A DNA stretch of 43,103 nt, taken from positions 1 to 43,103 of the IMG/VR virus record IMGVR_UViG_3300032284_001121; one strand, written 5' to 3'. Each line of letters starts with the position of its first letter. Positions within the stretch are counted from its first letter, which is position 1. Shown piece after piece: positions 7,923 through 15,585 of the stretch. The notes under the pieces are model-generated. The model ran no database searches. It was not told where the DNA came from and saw nothing but the letters and a program-made list of their open reading frames with translations. The DNA comes from a virus. The position numbers and the translations under genes are program-made.

Positions 7923-8129
7923 ATGTTTTTTCAGTCAATCAATTATTTGAGGTCGTTCTTTGCCCCACCCAGCGCCGAGATGCTTGCGCTGCGTGAACTC
8001 GAGGAGGCCAAGCGCCGCCTGCTTGAAGCGTACTCATACCGTGAGGAGGCCGAGTGCAGGGTGCGCTGCTACAACGAGCGCATCGCTCGCTTGACCGACT
8101 ATTTGCACACATCAACGGAGACATTTTAA
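7923..8129 (+). CDS. Small hypothetical protein, coiled coil
   Basis: 68 aa starting at ATG 7923 with AAGGAG at 7911-7916. The N-terminus is hydrophobic and aromatic (MFFQSINYLRSFF), followed by a long charged helix (LALRELEEAKRRLLEAYSYR) with strong coiled-coil character. It could be a membrane-associated or oligomeric accessory factor. The stop overlaps the next start (TAATG). Function not recognised. Confidence 0.7.
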   Translation: MFFQSINYLRSFFAPPSAEMLALRELEEAKRRLLEAYSYREEAECRVRCYNERIARLTDYLHTSTETF

Positions 8130-8293
8130 TGAAGTGCCCTGTCTGCGGAACCTGGACGATCGTCAAAGAGACTCGCACCAGCACCGGTAACACCCGCCGT
8201 CGGCGTCTTGAGTGCGCCAACGCACACAGGTTCACCACAATCGAAACCGTAGTCATACCCAAGGAGAAGAAAGATGGGAAGGATCGGACGTAA
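8129..8293 (+). CDS. NrdR-like zinc-finger protein lacking the ATP cone
   Basis: 54 aa. The pattern MKCPVCG ... VKETR ... RRRRLECANAHRFTTIE closely follows the N-terminal zinc ribbon of the ribonucleotide reductase repressor NrdR (CPxC ... RRRRxCxxCxxRFTT). The second metal pair is C29-x3-H33 instead of C-x2-C, and the ATP-cone domain that makes NrdR respond to nucleotides is absent. It may bind NrdR boxes in the host genome or act as a decoy, but this is inference; no ribonucleotide reductase genes lie in the window. It overlaps the next gene by 20 nt. Confidence 0.72.
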   Translation: MKCPVCGTWTIVKETRTSTGNTRRRRLECANAHRFTTIETVVIPKEKKDGKDRT

Positions 8294-8429
8294 GGATTAC
8301 GACAAGGAGCCGCTGCCACCATCAGTGTGGCGTGAGTATTTGAAACCCGTGGCCTACTGGCTGCTGATGAGCGTGGCCGGTTTGATCTGGCTGGCGTTAA
8401 TCGCGTTTTCACTCAAGGAGTACACATGA
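8274..8429 (+). CDS. Small single-pass membrane protein
   Basis: 51 aa. A basic and acidic N-terminus (MGRIGRKDYDKEPLPPSVWR) is followed by one clear transmembrane segment (about 26-45: VAYWLLMSVAGLIWLALIAF) and a short polar tail. AAGGAG at 8261-8266 lies 7 nt before the ATG, which supports it despite the overlap with the zinc-finger gene in another frame. Charge distribution suggests N-in/C-out. Such proteins are frequent in phage accessory regions; function unknown. Confidence 0.7.
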   Translation: MGRIGRKDYDKEPLPPSVWREYLKPVAYWLLMSVAGLIWLALIAFSLKEYT

Positions 8430-8686
8430 AAAAGATCACCCGCATCGCTGTCAAAACCAAAGACAAGATCTACTCGGAGCCTGTGCCATCGAGTCACGCC
8501 AAAGTGCGCGAGAAACACGGACTCAAGGGCACACCGCGCGCTGAGCGTGGGTTCATTGACGAGAAGGGTAACTTTTTGTCGCGTGAGCAGGCGGCTGACG
8601 TGGCGCTCAAGGCCAAGCAAGTCGAGGGTGTTGCCGAGGTCAAGAAGACCGGCAAACTGCATTCACACAACGTCAAGAGGAAATAA
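8426..8686 (+). CDS. Conserved-looking small phage protein
   Basis: 86 aa, highly basic at both ends, with a central RGFIDEKGNFLSREQAADVA segment that resembles a beta-turn followed by a helix and recalls small proteins from many phage genomes, although I cannot assign a function. It has a good AAGGAG 6 nt before the ATG, and its start overlaps the stop of the membrane protein (ATGA). The stop overlaps the next start (TAATG). Probably soluble. Confidence 0.7.
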   Translation: MKKITRIAVKTKDKIYSEPVPSSHAKVREKHGLKGTPRAERGFIDEKGNFLSREQAADVALKAKQVEGVAEVKKTGKLHSHNVKRK

Positions 8687-8967
8687 TGGCCAGACCCAAA
8701 GGTGAAGAAAAAGTCCTGCTGCACGTCTCACTGCCCGTGGACGTCAAGCAAAAGCTGGACAACATCCTGTTCAGCCCCATCGAGGGGCGCGTGCCTGTTG
8801 GCGCGTATGCCAAGTTCATCGGAGAGCGAGTCGCTGAGTACACGACCTGGGACTCAATGCCGCTTGAGCAGTATGGATTTGAGAAGACCGATTACGTTTC
8901 AGGACCAGAGAACACGATCTTGAAACTCGCACACATGTTTAACAAAGCCCTGGAGAAAAACCCATGA
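8686..8967 (+). CDS. Hypothetical protein, possible ribbon-helix-helix fold
   Basis: 93 aa. The N-terminal half (EKVLLHVSLPVDVKQKLDNI then VPVGAYAKFIGERVAEY) has a beta-strand followed by two helices, compatible with a ribbon-helix-helix DNA-binding domain. The acidic and aromatic C-terminal half shows no known motif. It is embedded in the operon, with TAATG overlap upstream and a 4-nt overlap downstream. The regulator idea is tentative. Confidence 0.65.
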   Translation: MARPKGEEKVLLHVSLPVDVKQKLDNILFSPIEGRVPVGAYAKFIGERVAEYTTWDSMPLEQYGFEKTDYVSGPENTILKLAHMFNKALEKNP

Positions 8968-9173
8968 ACTTCGCATCTTGCCACCATTGTCGCTACCGCC
9001 ACGAGGATGAGTGCCGACGCTACCCGCCCCATGTGAGCGTTGTCATGATTCCCACGAAGACTGCGCTGTCAGGGATGCAACTTGAGCCTTCGCCGGTTGC
9101 TGCGTTCCCCAACATTGCAGACGATACATTCTGCGGTGAGTTTGCTGTCAAGCTGTCCCTCGGGACGACTTAA
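8964..9173 (+). CDS. Small cysteine-rich phage protein
   Basis: 69 aa. Cysteines are arranged C6-x2-C9 (CHHCRYRHEDECRRYPP, with a third cysteine and an RRYPP turn) and a fourth in DTFCGEF near the C-terminus, so a single metal site is plausible. Proteins with this CxxC...CRRxPP...CGEF layout occur widely in phages without a known role. It is the last gene of the rightward replication operon; its TAA (9171-9173) overlaps the stop of the convergent endopeptidase gene. Confidence 0.68.
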   Translation: MNFASCHHCRYRHEDECRRYPPHVSVVMIPTKTALSGMQLEPSPVAAFPNIADDTFCGEFAVKLSLGTT

Positions 9174-9601
9174 GAGAACAGCCGAGTGCCGGCCTTGTCG
9201 ATGATCAGGGCTTGGCGCCGGGGTTTGCCGTTTGGATCATTGGGCACGCTGATGTGGGTCCACGAGTTGAACTCACGAATGATCTGGTCAAACTGAAGGC
9301 TCGAGGCAATGATCGTGCGCACCACCTCGTCAGGGGTCATCCCTGGAATACGCAGGTCTGCTGCGCAGCCAACACGGTGCTGAGAGGTGTCTTTGGAACC
9401 AACCGCATCGTTGACCGCTTTAGATCGGAATGCGGAGTTGACCATGACGGGTTTTCCTCCAAGTACAGCCTTGACTTCTTCAAGAAAGTTGGCCAGGCGC
9501 TGAAGGTTTGCAGTTTCGGATTCATTGGGCGTGTTGTCGAACTCACGGTGGTCTGTGTGCGTGAGCTCCTCGAGGGAGAAGTGTTCAGAGAGCTGTGTCA
9601 T
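9170..9601 (-). CDS. M15-family peptidoglycan endopeptidase (endolysin)
   Basis: 143 aa from ATG 9601, which overlaps the holin stop (ATGA). Peptidase M15 motifs: NSAFRS (55-60), QHRVGCAADLRI with zinc ligands H75 and D82, and WTHISVP with the third ligand H116. These enzymes cut peptide cross-links in peptidoglycan. No signal peptide is visible, so release through the holin is expected. The holin just upstream confirms a lysis cassette. A longer reading starting at 9688 is rejected because it lies inside the holin gene. Confidence 0.88.
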   Translation of the reverse strand: MTQLSEHFSLEELTHTDHREFDNTPNESETANLQRLANFLEEVKAVLGGKPVMVNSAFRSKAVNDAVGSKDTSQHRVGCAADLRIPGMTPDEVVRTIIASSLQFDQIIREFNSWTHISVPNDPNGKPRRQALIIDKAGTRLFS

Positions 9602-10092
9602 TTTGTGGGCGTCGATTGGTGGAGGAGCTGGTCTTTGTTCTGGCTGCTGGCGCTGGAGCCAAAGTAGAAGGCAATGATGCCCGTCCAAGCTGTGCCAAGT
9701 GAGCCAAGCATGATGTCAATCTGAGGGGCGTGTTGAATCTGACCGTACATCAGGCCAAACAAAATGCCGAAAAATCCAACCGTGACGCTGATGGCCAAAA
9801 TGGCAGGCAAATAGCTTTTAGTTGCAACTTGCATATCCCGCGCAGACTTACGATCTTCTGTGGAAATTTTTGCAAAGTCCAAACCCATCTCTTGCGCCCG
9901 AGCCGCCATAGCAACTTCGGCTTGCTTGAGAGACATGATTTGTTCAGCAGATAACTTTCCGCTGTCGATTGTGGCTTGAACGTCTTTGGGGTCAATGCCG
10001 ATAGCTTTAGACACAGCGTCCACAGCAAGGCCAGCCAAAGGGCCGCCAAGGGCTGTAGCGATAGTAGGTGCAACTTGTTCAAGCCAATTCAT
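9598..10092 (-). CDS. Holin, GTA_holin_3TM-like
   Basis: 164 aa. An N-terminal LGGPLAGLAVDAVSKAIGI segment, a polar middle with SAEQIMSLKQAEV, then two strong transmembrane helices (about 93-117 and 124-148) and a tail GSSASSQNKDQLL. This arrangement matches the 3TM holin family (PF11351) found in gene transfer agents and phages of proteobacteria. It would permeabilise the inner membrane to release the M15 endopeptidase encoded by the overlapping downstream gene. Confidence 0.85.
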   Translation of the reverse strand: MNWLEQVAPTIATALGGPLAGLAVDAVSKAIGIDPKDVQATIDSGKLSAEQIMSLKQAEVAMAARAQEMGLDFAKISTEDRKSARDMQVATKSYLPAILAISVTVGFFGILFGLMYGQIQHAPQIDIMLGSLGTAWTGIIAFYFGSSASSQNKDQLLHQSTPTK

Positions 10093-10093
10093 A

Positions 10094-10585
10094 TCACAAC
10101 CTCATTTTGTAAACGATAAATTCAAACGTGCCCCAACAGATCAGGCCACTAACGATACAACCGGCCAAGCCGTAAAACAAAATCTCGACACTCTCAGCCA
10201 GCTTTTCGCGCCGGTGCTTGGCTGCTTCTTCAGCTTCACGTTCTTCCCTTTTGCGGGTAGCCACGATCAAATTGTATTCGGCTTGTATGGATTCCCAGAC
10301 ATCGCCTTGGCCCGAGTAAATCAGTTGCTCCTTGAGCTTTTTGCGTGCATCTCTCAGTTGCTTGGCGTTCATCACAGACTCAAGAGCTTGAGCCATCTCT
10401 GAATTGTTCGCCTTGGCTTTGTCTTGATTTGCACCACGCTCGACTCTGTCGTGCATCTCAAAGAACTTGATGAGGTCGCCACTGCACTCGTGCAGGTCTT
10501 TCCCCATCTGGATTGCTTCTTGGATCCCTGCAATCGTGCTCTTGGCGATGGCAAACGCGGCACTGATGCTGATGGGGTCCAGCAT
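10094..10585 (-). CDS. Lysis-module protein with C-terminal membrane helix
   Basis: 163 aa. An N-terminal hydrophobic/helical part (MLDPISISAAFAIAKS), a long charged helical region rich in Lys, Glu and Arg (about 45-130), and one transmembrane helix near the C-terminus (about 133-157: ILFYGLAGCIVSGLICW). It sits directly upstream of the holin gene. A spanin or holin-regulator role is possible from position, but the topology, with the helix at the C-terminus, is not that of a standard i-spanin, and I do not assign one. Confidence 0.65.
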   Translation of the reverse strand: MLDPISISAAFAIAKSTIAGIQEAIQMGKDLHECSGDLIKFFEMHDRVERGANQDKAKANNSEMAQALESVMNAKQLRDARKKLKEQLIYSGQGDVWESIQAEYNLIVATRKREEREAEEAAKHRREKLAESVEILFYGLAGCIVSGLICWGTFEFIVYKMRL

Positions 10586-10866
10586 TACATCACTGTCACT
10601 TTAGCATTTACAGGAACAGCCTCACTGAATGTGATCTGGGTGTCGTTGGTGCGCACGTAGCTGCTGTTCGGAATCTGGAACACGCCGTTGATGTACACCG
10701 AGCCAACAGCGGTTGAAGGGACATTGAACACCGTCTGGCCAGCAGTGGCCGTGATAGTCGTGGGTGTCGATACGCCGTTGACCGCTTGTGTCACTGCGTT
10801 CAGCCACGCAGCGGACACCGGGGGTCCGACGAGGTCGACATAGGTGACTGCGAGTGGGTTGCTCAT
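10585..10866 (-). CDS. Short tail-fibre/appendage protein
   Basis: 93 aa. ATG 10866 is chosen over an upstream GTG-frame reading because AAGGAA lies just upstream and the start overlaps the preceding stop (ATGA). The N-terminus, PPVSAAWLNAVTQAVNG, resembles the anchoring peptide of the spike at 13642-15168 (IPASWLNDVNNAVYNG). The rest (GQTVFNVP ... VYINGVFQIP ... DTQITFSEAV) looks like a beta-sandwich seen in phage fibre tips. It probably attaches to the tail with the spikes. Overlaps the next gene by TAATG. Confidence 0.65.
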   Translation of the reverse strand: MSNPLAVTYVDLVGPPVSAAWLNAVTQAVNGVSTPTTITATAGQTVFNVPSTAVGSVYINGVFQIPNSSYVRTNDTQITFSEAVPVNAKVTVM

Positions 10867-11243
10867 GGTGTGGTTCCTTGTGCCCAAGGCAAAGCAGGTT
10901 CAATTTGTTTTTGAGCCAGTTGACGTGCGATTTGTGCAGTAAGCTGTGCTTCAACTTCGTCTTTTAAATTTTTGGTGATTGTGGTCACGGTGTCATCAAG
11001 TTCTTTGACATCGATGACTTCAGGTTCAAAACACCAGTCAAGTACTTGCTGCTCAGTTAATTGTTCATAGGGAACAAACGAATCGCTAATTTTTAACTGA
11101 CGAATGCCAGCCGCAGAAGCAACCAAATTGCTCACATCAGCAGTAGCCAGAGCCATCCATTCAACCGTGGTGACAGCGTTAGGCTTGTCATTTTGTTGAA
11201 CAACGCGCAGTTTAGTAACTGACCATTTAATTGTTATCGCCAT
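10863..11243 (-). CDS. Conserved phage tail-module protein (DUF7936-like)
   Basis: 126 aa. The start MAITIKWSVTKLRVV, a central WMALATADVSNLVASAAG, and the LTEQQVLDWCFEPEV stretch match a protein commonly found among tail-fibre genes of podoviruses and other phages (DUF7936 as I recall it). The C-terminal half is helical and Gln/Lys-rich. It may be a fibre assembly factor or adaptor. It has little identity of its own beyond this; assignment to the tail module rests on neighbours on both sides. Confidence 0.6.
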   Translation of the reverse strand: MAITIKWSVTKLRVVQQNDKPNAVTTVEWMALATADVSNLVASAAGIRQLKISDSFVPYEQLTEQQVLDWCFEPEVIDVKELDDTVTTITKNLKDEVEAQLTAQIARQLAQKQIEPALPWAQGTTP

Positions 11244-11252
11244 GATAGTTCC

Positions 11253-12596
11253 TTATTTAATACGGATGATGTTGTACCGCATGGTTTCGGTGACACCCGT
11301 GTTGTTGACCAACTGGATATTGCTACCGCTTACCTGCAAGTAAAACTGGGCACTGGATGATGCAATATTAGTCACAACAGCCGAACCACCGTAGTCGTTC
11401 AATTGAACCACGGAAACAAGGTTGAAATGACTTGTGTTCGACATGGATGCGCTGATCAGGTACGCTTCTCCAGCCGCAATTGTTTGAATTGACAAAGCGC
11501 CAAGCCAACTGTCAGCCGCGCCCCCTGCAATCAGGCTGCTAAAAAGTGTTCCGTAATCGACCCCGCTTTGCCATCCAGCAGTTAAAGTGCCGGAAAATTT
11601 TGGGCCTGGGCTAAAAGACGCATCGGTAATCTGTTCCCCCGCCAAACAAATGTTGGTTGCACCAGCCGCAACCTTAATCAAAGAAGTTGGATAGCCACCA
11701 CTTTGAGCATGGCGGTTGGGGCCAAAAGTAACGCCGTTGCAAGTTGCATCAAGCGTGTAAATGTCCACACCTCGATAACCGCCCACGTTGTTGTTGGCAA
11801 CAAAACCTGAAATACAGTTGGTCAACTTTAAAAAGTTTGTTCCTGTGGCATCTAAACCGCATTCGCTGTAATTGTTCAGCACAGTAAAATCATTGGCATT
11901 TTCAAGCCAGATTGCGCCAGCATTGTCCGATTGAAGGACGTTGCCCATCACAATGGTGTTGCCTTTGTTTGAATAAACCGACCAAGTTCCAGTAGCACCG
12001 TTTTGGCAATGATTATTTTCAATGCGGCAAGCCGTTGAACCACTGTTTTGAATACCTGTTGCGGTGTACGCAGAAATATGGTTGTCGTGGATAGACACTT
12101 GGTCAGATTCGTAGTAAATCTGAATGCCTGTCCAGCACGAGTCAATGCGGTTATTGCGAACAGTAAAATTACATGCGCCGCCAGTGCCGATATGACTAAT
12201 GTCACCAATACGGATACCAGTCAGATTTGTTGCGCTGTTGCCATTGGTGATGTAAATTTTTTCAACGACAGACATCACTGCGTTTTGATCGACACCTGAC
12301 ACAAGATAGTTAATGACTGGCACACTGTTGCCACCCATCCACTTAAGTTGAGTTCCTAAGCCTTCACCAATAATGTTGGTAGATCGATTGGTTGAACCAG
12401 TGTAAGTGATAAGAATCGTTGCAGAAATCGAATAAATGCCTGCGGGGATGTACAGCGTTTTATTTTGCGCTGCTGTCACAGCTAACGCAAATGCGGCATC
12501 GTTTTGAGCCGCAGTGTTTGAAGCAGACACACCATAGTCCAACGCATTCACGGATGCGCCAGAAATCATGGAATAGGTTACTTTGGTCAAAGACAT
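11253..12596 (-). CDS. Tail spike, right-handed beta-helix
   Basis: 447 aa. After a short N-terminus (SGASVNALDYGVSAS) comes the pectate-lyase-like start NDAAFALAVTAA ... LYIPAGIYSI, then a regular series of beta-helix coils rich in Asn, Gly and Ile/Val (for example RIENNHCQNG, VLNNYSECG). This is the fold of receptor-binding spikes that bind or cut surface polysaccharide. The C-terminal ~90 residues are a separate beta domain likely needed for trimerisation. Catalytic residues cannot be picked with confidence. Confidence 0.8.
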   Translation of the reverse strand: MSLTKVTYSMISGASVNALDYGVSASNTAAQNDAAFALAVTAAQNKTLYIPAGIYSISATILITYTGSTNRSTNIIGEGLGTQLKWMGGNSVPVINYLVSGVDQNAVMSVVEKIYITNGNSATNLTGIRIGDISHIGTGGACNFTVRNNRIDSCWTGIQIYYESDQVSIHDNHISAYTATGIQNSGSTACRIENNHCQNGATGTWSVYSNKGNTIVMGNVLQSDNAGAIWLENANDFTVLNNYSECGLDATGTNFLKLTNCISGFVANNNVGGYRGVDIYTLDATCNGVTFGPNRHAQSGGYPTSLIKVAAGATNICLAGEQITDASFSPGPKFSGTLTAGWQSGVDYGTLFSSLIAGGAADSWLGALSIQTIAAGEAYLISASMSNTSHFNLVSVVQLNDYGGSAVVTNIASSSAQFYLQVSGSNIQLVNNTGVTETMRYNIIRIK

Positions 12597-12607
12597 GATT
12601 ATTCCTG

Positions 12608-13642
12608 TTATGAAACTGTTACTGTTCCGTTAGATGCGGAAAAGAAATAATATTGGATTGTGCCGCCAAAACTAGCGTTAGCGTTGGTAACGGTAAATGT
12701 AAAGTTGTTTGAATTTTTAGTGACTGCGGAAATAACAAACGTAACGCTGCTGGTGTACGAGTTTGTCGTTAAAACACTATAAGTAGAACCAACAACCATA
12801 GAACCGTTTACATCATAGTTAACGCCCCAAAACGCGCCGTTGTTGTCCAAATCGCCGCCAAATCCAATTCGCAATGCGTTTGGGGTTCCAGAGACAGCAA
12901 CCGTGATTGTTTTGGTTTGTAAAGCGTTAATTCGCAAAGTCCCACCGCCGACATATGCGCCGTTAACGGATAGCCCTGTAATCGCGCCAGTAGCTTTTAT
13001 GCCGCCCGAACCGCTAGGTGAACTTGTAGTGCCAACCAACAAATTTCCGCTGGTGTCAATGTTGGCCTGCGTAGTGCTACCGTTTGTGCCCAAACCGAGG
13101 TTAATTGCGCTGCCGGTGGTAATGCCTTGACCAGCAGTGCCTTGGACTAAATTGGAATGCGAAAAAGTGATGTTTGAATAAGTAACATTGAGGGTTAAAT
13201 ATCCACCATTCAATATTTGAAACGGAAGCCCAATGTCTTGCGTATCAAACTGAACTCCGCCGCCGTTGTTGTATATGTAGCCTCTTGCAGTTGTTCCAGC
13301 GGCATCAAAAAACTTCAGCATATATCCTGAAGAATTGATTGTCCCCAAAGTAAAAACGCCTGTGCTTGGGGTTGTGGAGCCTATCGCGCCAGGCGATGCA
13401 AAAGTAGCACCATTCAAACTGCTGGCGTTTAGGTTAGCTACGTTGGTTGTTGATGCAACAGTAAACGGCGCTGTGCCTGTGGCTTGTGTTGACTGAAACG
13501 TCAGACCACTAACAGCACGGCCTGCGGTCAAGTTAGCCACCGACACTTGTTTAGTCGTGCTGCTTTGAACAACAGGCAATGTTTCCGTACCCGCCAGCGG
13601 CGTGGTAGCGGAAGTTAGTGCTGATATTTTGCTGTTAGCCAT
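12608..13642 (-). CDS. Tail fibre-like structural protein
   Basis: 344 aa, rich in Ser, Thr, Gly and Asn. The N-terminus MANSKISALTSATTPLAGTE and VVQSSTTKQVSVANLTAG is a common opening of phage fibre proteins. Repeated short beta motifs follow (TGSAINLGLGTNGSTTQAN, GNLLVGTT). There is no chaperone-type C-terminal peptidase motif that I can see. It lies between two spike genes and overlaps the upstream one by TAATG, so the receptor-binding proteins are made from one transcript. Confidence 0.7.
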   Translation of the reverse strand: MANSKISALTSATTPLAGTETLPVVQSSTTKQVSVANLTAGRAVSGLTFQSTQATGTAPFTVASTTNVANLNASSLNGATFASPGAIGSTTPSTGVFTLGTINSSGYMLKFFDAAGTTARGYIYNNGGGVQFDTQDIGLPFQILNGGYLTLNVTYSNITFSHSNLVQGTAGQGITTGSAINLGLGTNGSTTQANIDTSGNLLVGTTSSPSGSGGIKATGAITGLSVNGAYVGGGTLRINALQTKTITVAVSGTPNALRIGFGGDLDNNGAFWGVNYDVNGSMVVGSTYSVLTTNSYTSSVTFVISAVTKNSNNFTFTVTNANASFGGTIQYYFFSASNGTVTVS

Positions 13643-15168
13643 TAATTAACACTACGGGCTTTTTCAAACCAATAAGCGCCTTTTTTAATTAATGTTAGCG
13701 TGTCATATTGAGTGCCTACAAAAGAAACACCGCCAGATAAAAACGCATTGGCGTTAGTAATAGTAGTATTTCCATTGTCAAAATACAATGTAATTTCTTG
13801 ACCGTCTACACCACCTAAAAAATTTGTAACATTTGTTGCGGAAGAATTTGACAATATAATGTTTTTAGCATTTGAAACATTTGGCGTGGCGCTATTATTT
13901 GTTGCAGTTACCCAAAAACCTTGTTGTTGACTAACGACAACGCCATAGTAAATACCAGCGTTACTACCAATCGAAGGGCCATTTAAACCAGAACTATAAA
14001 AATTATTACCGACAATATTTCCTGTTGGGTATGTTGTTGGTGATCCTGTTGAAGTAATAGTTATGCCAGAAGTATCCGATGGTGTAATTGTATTAATAAT
14101 ACAACTGTTGCCAATAAAAATATTGTTGCTACTATTAACACAATAAATATGTGTTGAACTAGCATCAACAATCATGTTGTTGCTAATTACGTTTTGATTT
14201 GGGTAAGAATTGATAGGCAATCCACCATTTAAATTTATGCCATATGTTCCAGCATAAAAAATAGAATTGTTCGATACAATGTTTCCAACAGTGTTTACAT
14301 CTAATCCAATTCCTGTCCCTGCACAACTTCTAATAACGTTTCCATCAATTACACAACCAGTCACAGGTTGGTAAGCTGCTGTGTTATACAAAGCAATTGC
14401 TTCAAGTCCGTTGCTTAAAGAATTGTTGTTGGTAACTGTGCAGTATTGAGAACCTTGAGGAGAACTGCCAGACAAATAAATATCATGTCTACCAACAGAT
14501 ATAAAAGAATTGCCTGAAATTAATGTACGAGAGCCAATGTTGTAAACGCCATATCCATTTCCGCTTGTTGAGCCTTTAATGTTTAAAAAAAGATTGTCTA
14601 TAATTTTGCAATCAACGGCGTTTTCATAGTTAATTTTTACTCCTTGATTAAAATCATGGAAATAACAATTTTGAACTAATGATTTTGTAGCTTGAATGTT
14701 AAGAGCAAATTTACCTTCAGTACCTATTGATTGACCTGCAAAACTAAGTCCGTCAAAAGTTAAATCAGTACATGTAGTATCAAAACTCCATGCGTCTATT
14801 ACGGAAGCAACTGCAATTACAGACGCAAATCTATCTCCAATAAAAGAAGAATTATTTATGTTGCTAAAAGTTTGACTTGATGTAATTTTGTATGTCCCAG
14901 ATGGAAAATACAAACTTTTTCCACTGGAAGCTAAAATAGCGGCTCTAACTGCCGCTGTGTCATCTGTCGTTCCATCGCCCGTAGCGCCAAAATCCATCAC
15001 ACTAACAGTCTGACGCAACTTAGCTTGCACCGTGGTTGCCACAGCGCCAGTGCCAGCGGGTTGGTAAGTGACGTTTGCAGCACTTGTGCCGTTGTACACA
15101 GCGTTATTCACATCATTCAGCCACGATGCTGGAATGATTGTGCCGCTTTGGAAATTGATTGAACTCAT
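13642..15168 (-). CDS. Tail spike, Pectate_lyase_3 type beta-helix, AT-rich body
   Basis: 508 aa from ATG 15168 (ATGA overlap with the gene upstream). The N-terminal anchor FQSGTIIPASWLNDVNN is followed by VMDFGATGDGTTDDTAAVRAA, the opening of the Pectate_lyase_3 beta-helix, then many Asn/Ile-rich coils (such as SNNSIFYAGTYGINLNGG). Base composition is striking: from about 14,980 down to 13,670 the gene is roughly one third G+C by eye, while its first ~180 bases match the GC-rich neighbours. That indicates replacement of the receptor-binding body by transfer with retention of the anchor. Probably a capsule- or LPS-recognising spike. Confidence 0.83.
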   Translation of the reverse strand: MSSINFQSGTIIPASWLNDVNNAVYNGTSAANVTYQPAGTGAVATTVQAKLRQTVSVMDFGATGDGTTDDTAAVRAAILASSGKSLYFPSGTYKITSSQTFSNINNSSFIGDRFASVIAVASVIDAWSFDTTCTDLTFDGLSFAGQSIGTEGKFALNIQATKSLVQNCYFHDFNQGVKINYENAVDCKIIDNLFLNIKGSTSGNGYGVYNIGSRTLISGNSFISVGRHDIYLSGSSPQGSQYCTVTNNNSLSNGLEAIALYNTAAYQPVTGCVIDGNVIRSCAGTGIGLDVNTVGNIVSNNSIFYAGTYGINLNGGLPINSYPNQNVISNNMIVDASSTHIYCVNSSNNIFIGNSCIINTITPSDTSGITITSTGSPTTYPTGNIVGNNFYSSGLNGPSIGSNAGIYYGVVVSQQQGFWVTATNNSATPNVSNAKNIILSNSSATNVTNFLGGVDGQEITLYFDNGNTTITNANAFLSGGVSFVGTQYDTLTLIKKGAYWFEKARSVN

Positions 15169-15584
15169 GGGTAGTATCCTACTGTTGCGCAGTCCGCAGA
15201 ACCGAAGTCTGCCGTAGACCAAGCGCCTTGTAAAGAGCAGAACGATGGGTAAGTACCCTGCGCTCCAGGAACATAGTAAAACGGCTTGTTGGGGATCATA
15301 CAGCCTGGTATCGCAAGGCCGGGCATGGCCGAAACACCCTGCATCGTGCACACCAGCACGAACGCATCGCTGTCAGGCTGAGTCCAGGATGGCGTTTGAA
15401 CGTCTTGCACACCTCGAACAAAATCTTGAGGCTGTCGCTCTTCCCAGTGCTCTGGGCAGACATAGTAGCCTTCCCAGTGGCGCATGAGCATACCGGCTTT
15501 GCGCTTGCGGCCACACTCGTAACAGACAGCGTTGTAACCACCTGATTCGTAGTAGTCGGCGCGGCCGCGTCCTGGGTTTGCCAT
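15165..15584 (-). CDS. Conserved zinc-ribbon phage protein in tail module
   Basis: 139 aa. The first 60 residues contain CYECGRKRKAGMLMRHWEG and YVCPEHWEERQPQDFVRG, i.e. C-x2-C ... C-x2-H, a zinc ribbon that recurs in small phage proteins near tail or lysis genes. The C-terminal half is a different, Cys- and Gly-rich stretch (CTMQGVSAMPGLAIPGCMIP ... FCSLQGAWSTADFGSADCAT) that may be a beta-structured module. Role unknown; it precedes the beta-helix spike and overlaps its start by 4 nt. Confidence 0.7.
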   Translation of the reverse strand: MANPGRGRADYYESGGYNAVCYECGRKRKAGMLMRHWEGYYVCPEHWEERQPQDFVRGVQDVQTPSWTQPDSDAFVLVCTMQGVSAMPGLAIPGCMIPNKPFYYVPGAQGTYPSFCSLQGAWSTADFGSADCATVGYYP

Positions 15585-15585
15585 C

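Noticed and set aside
10585-15168. Possible diversity-generating retroelement near the tail spikes
   Set aside because: No reverse transcriptase gene and no template/variable repeat pair with adenine-specific differences were seen.
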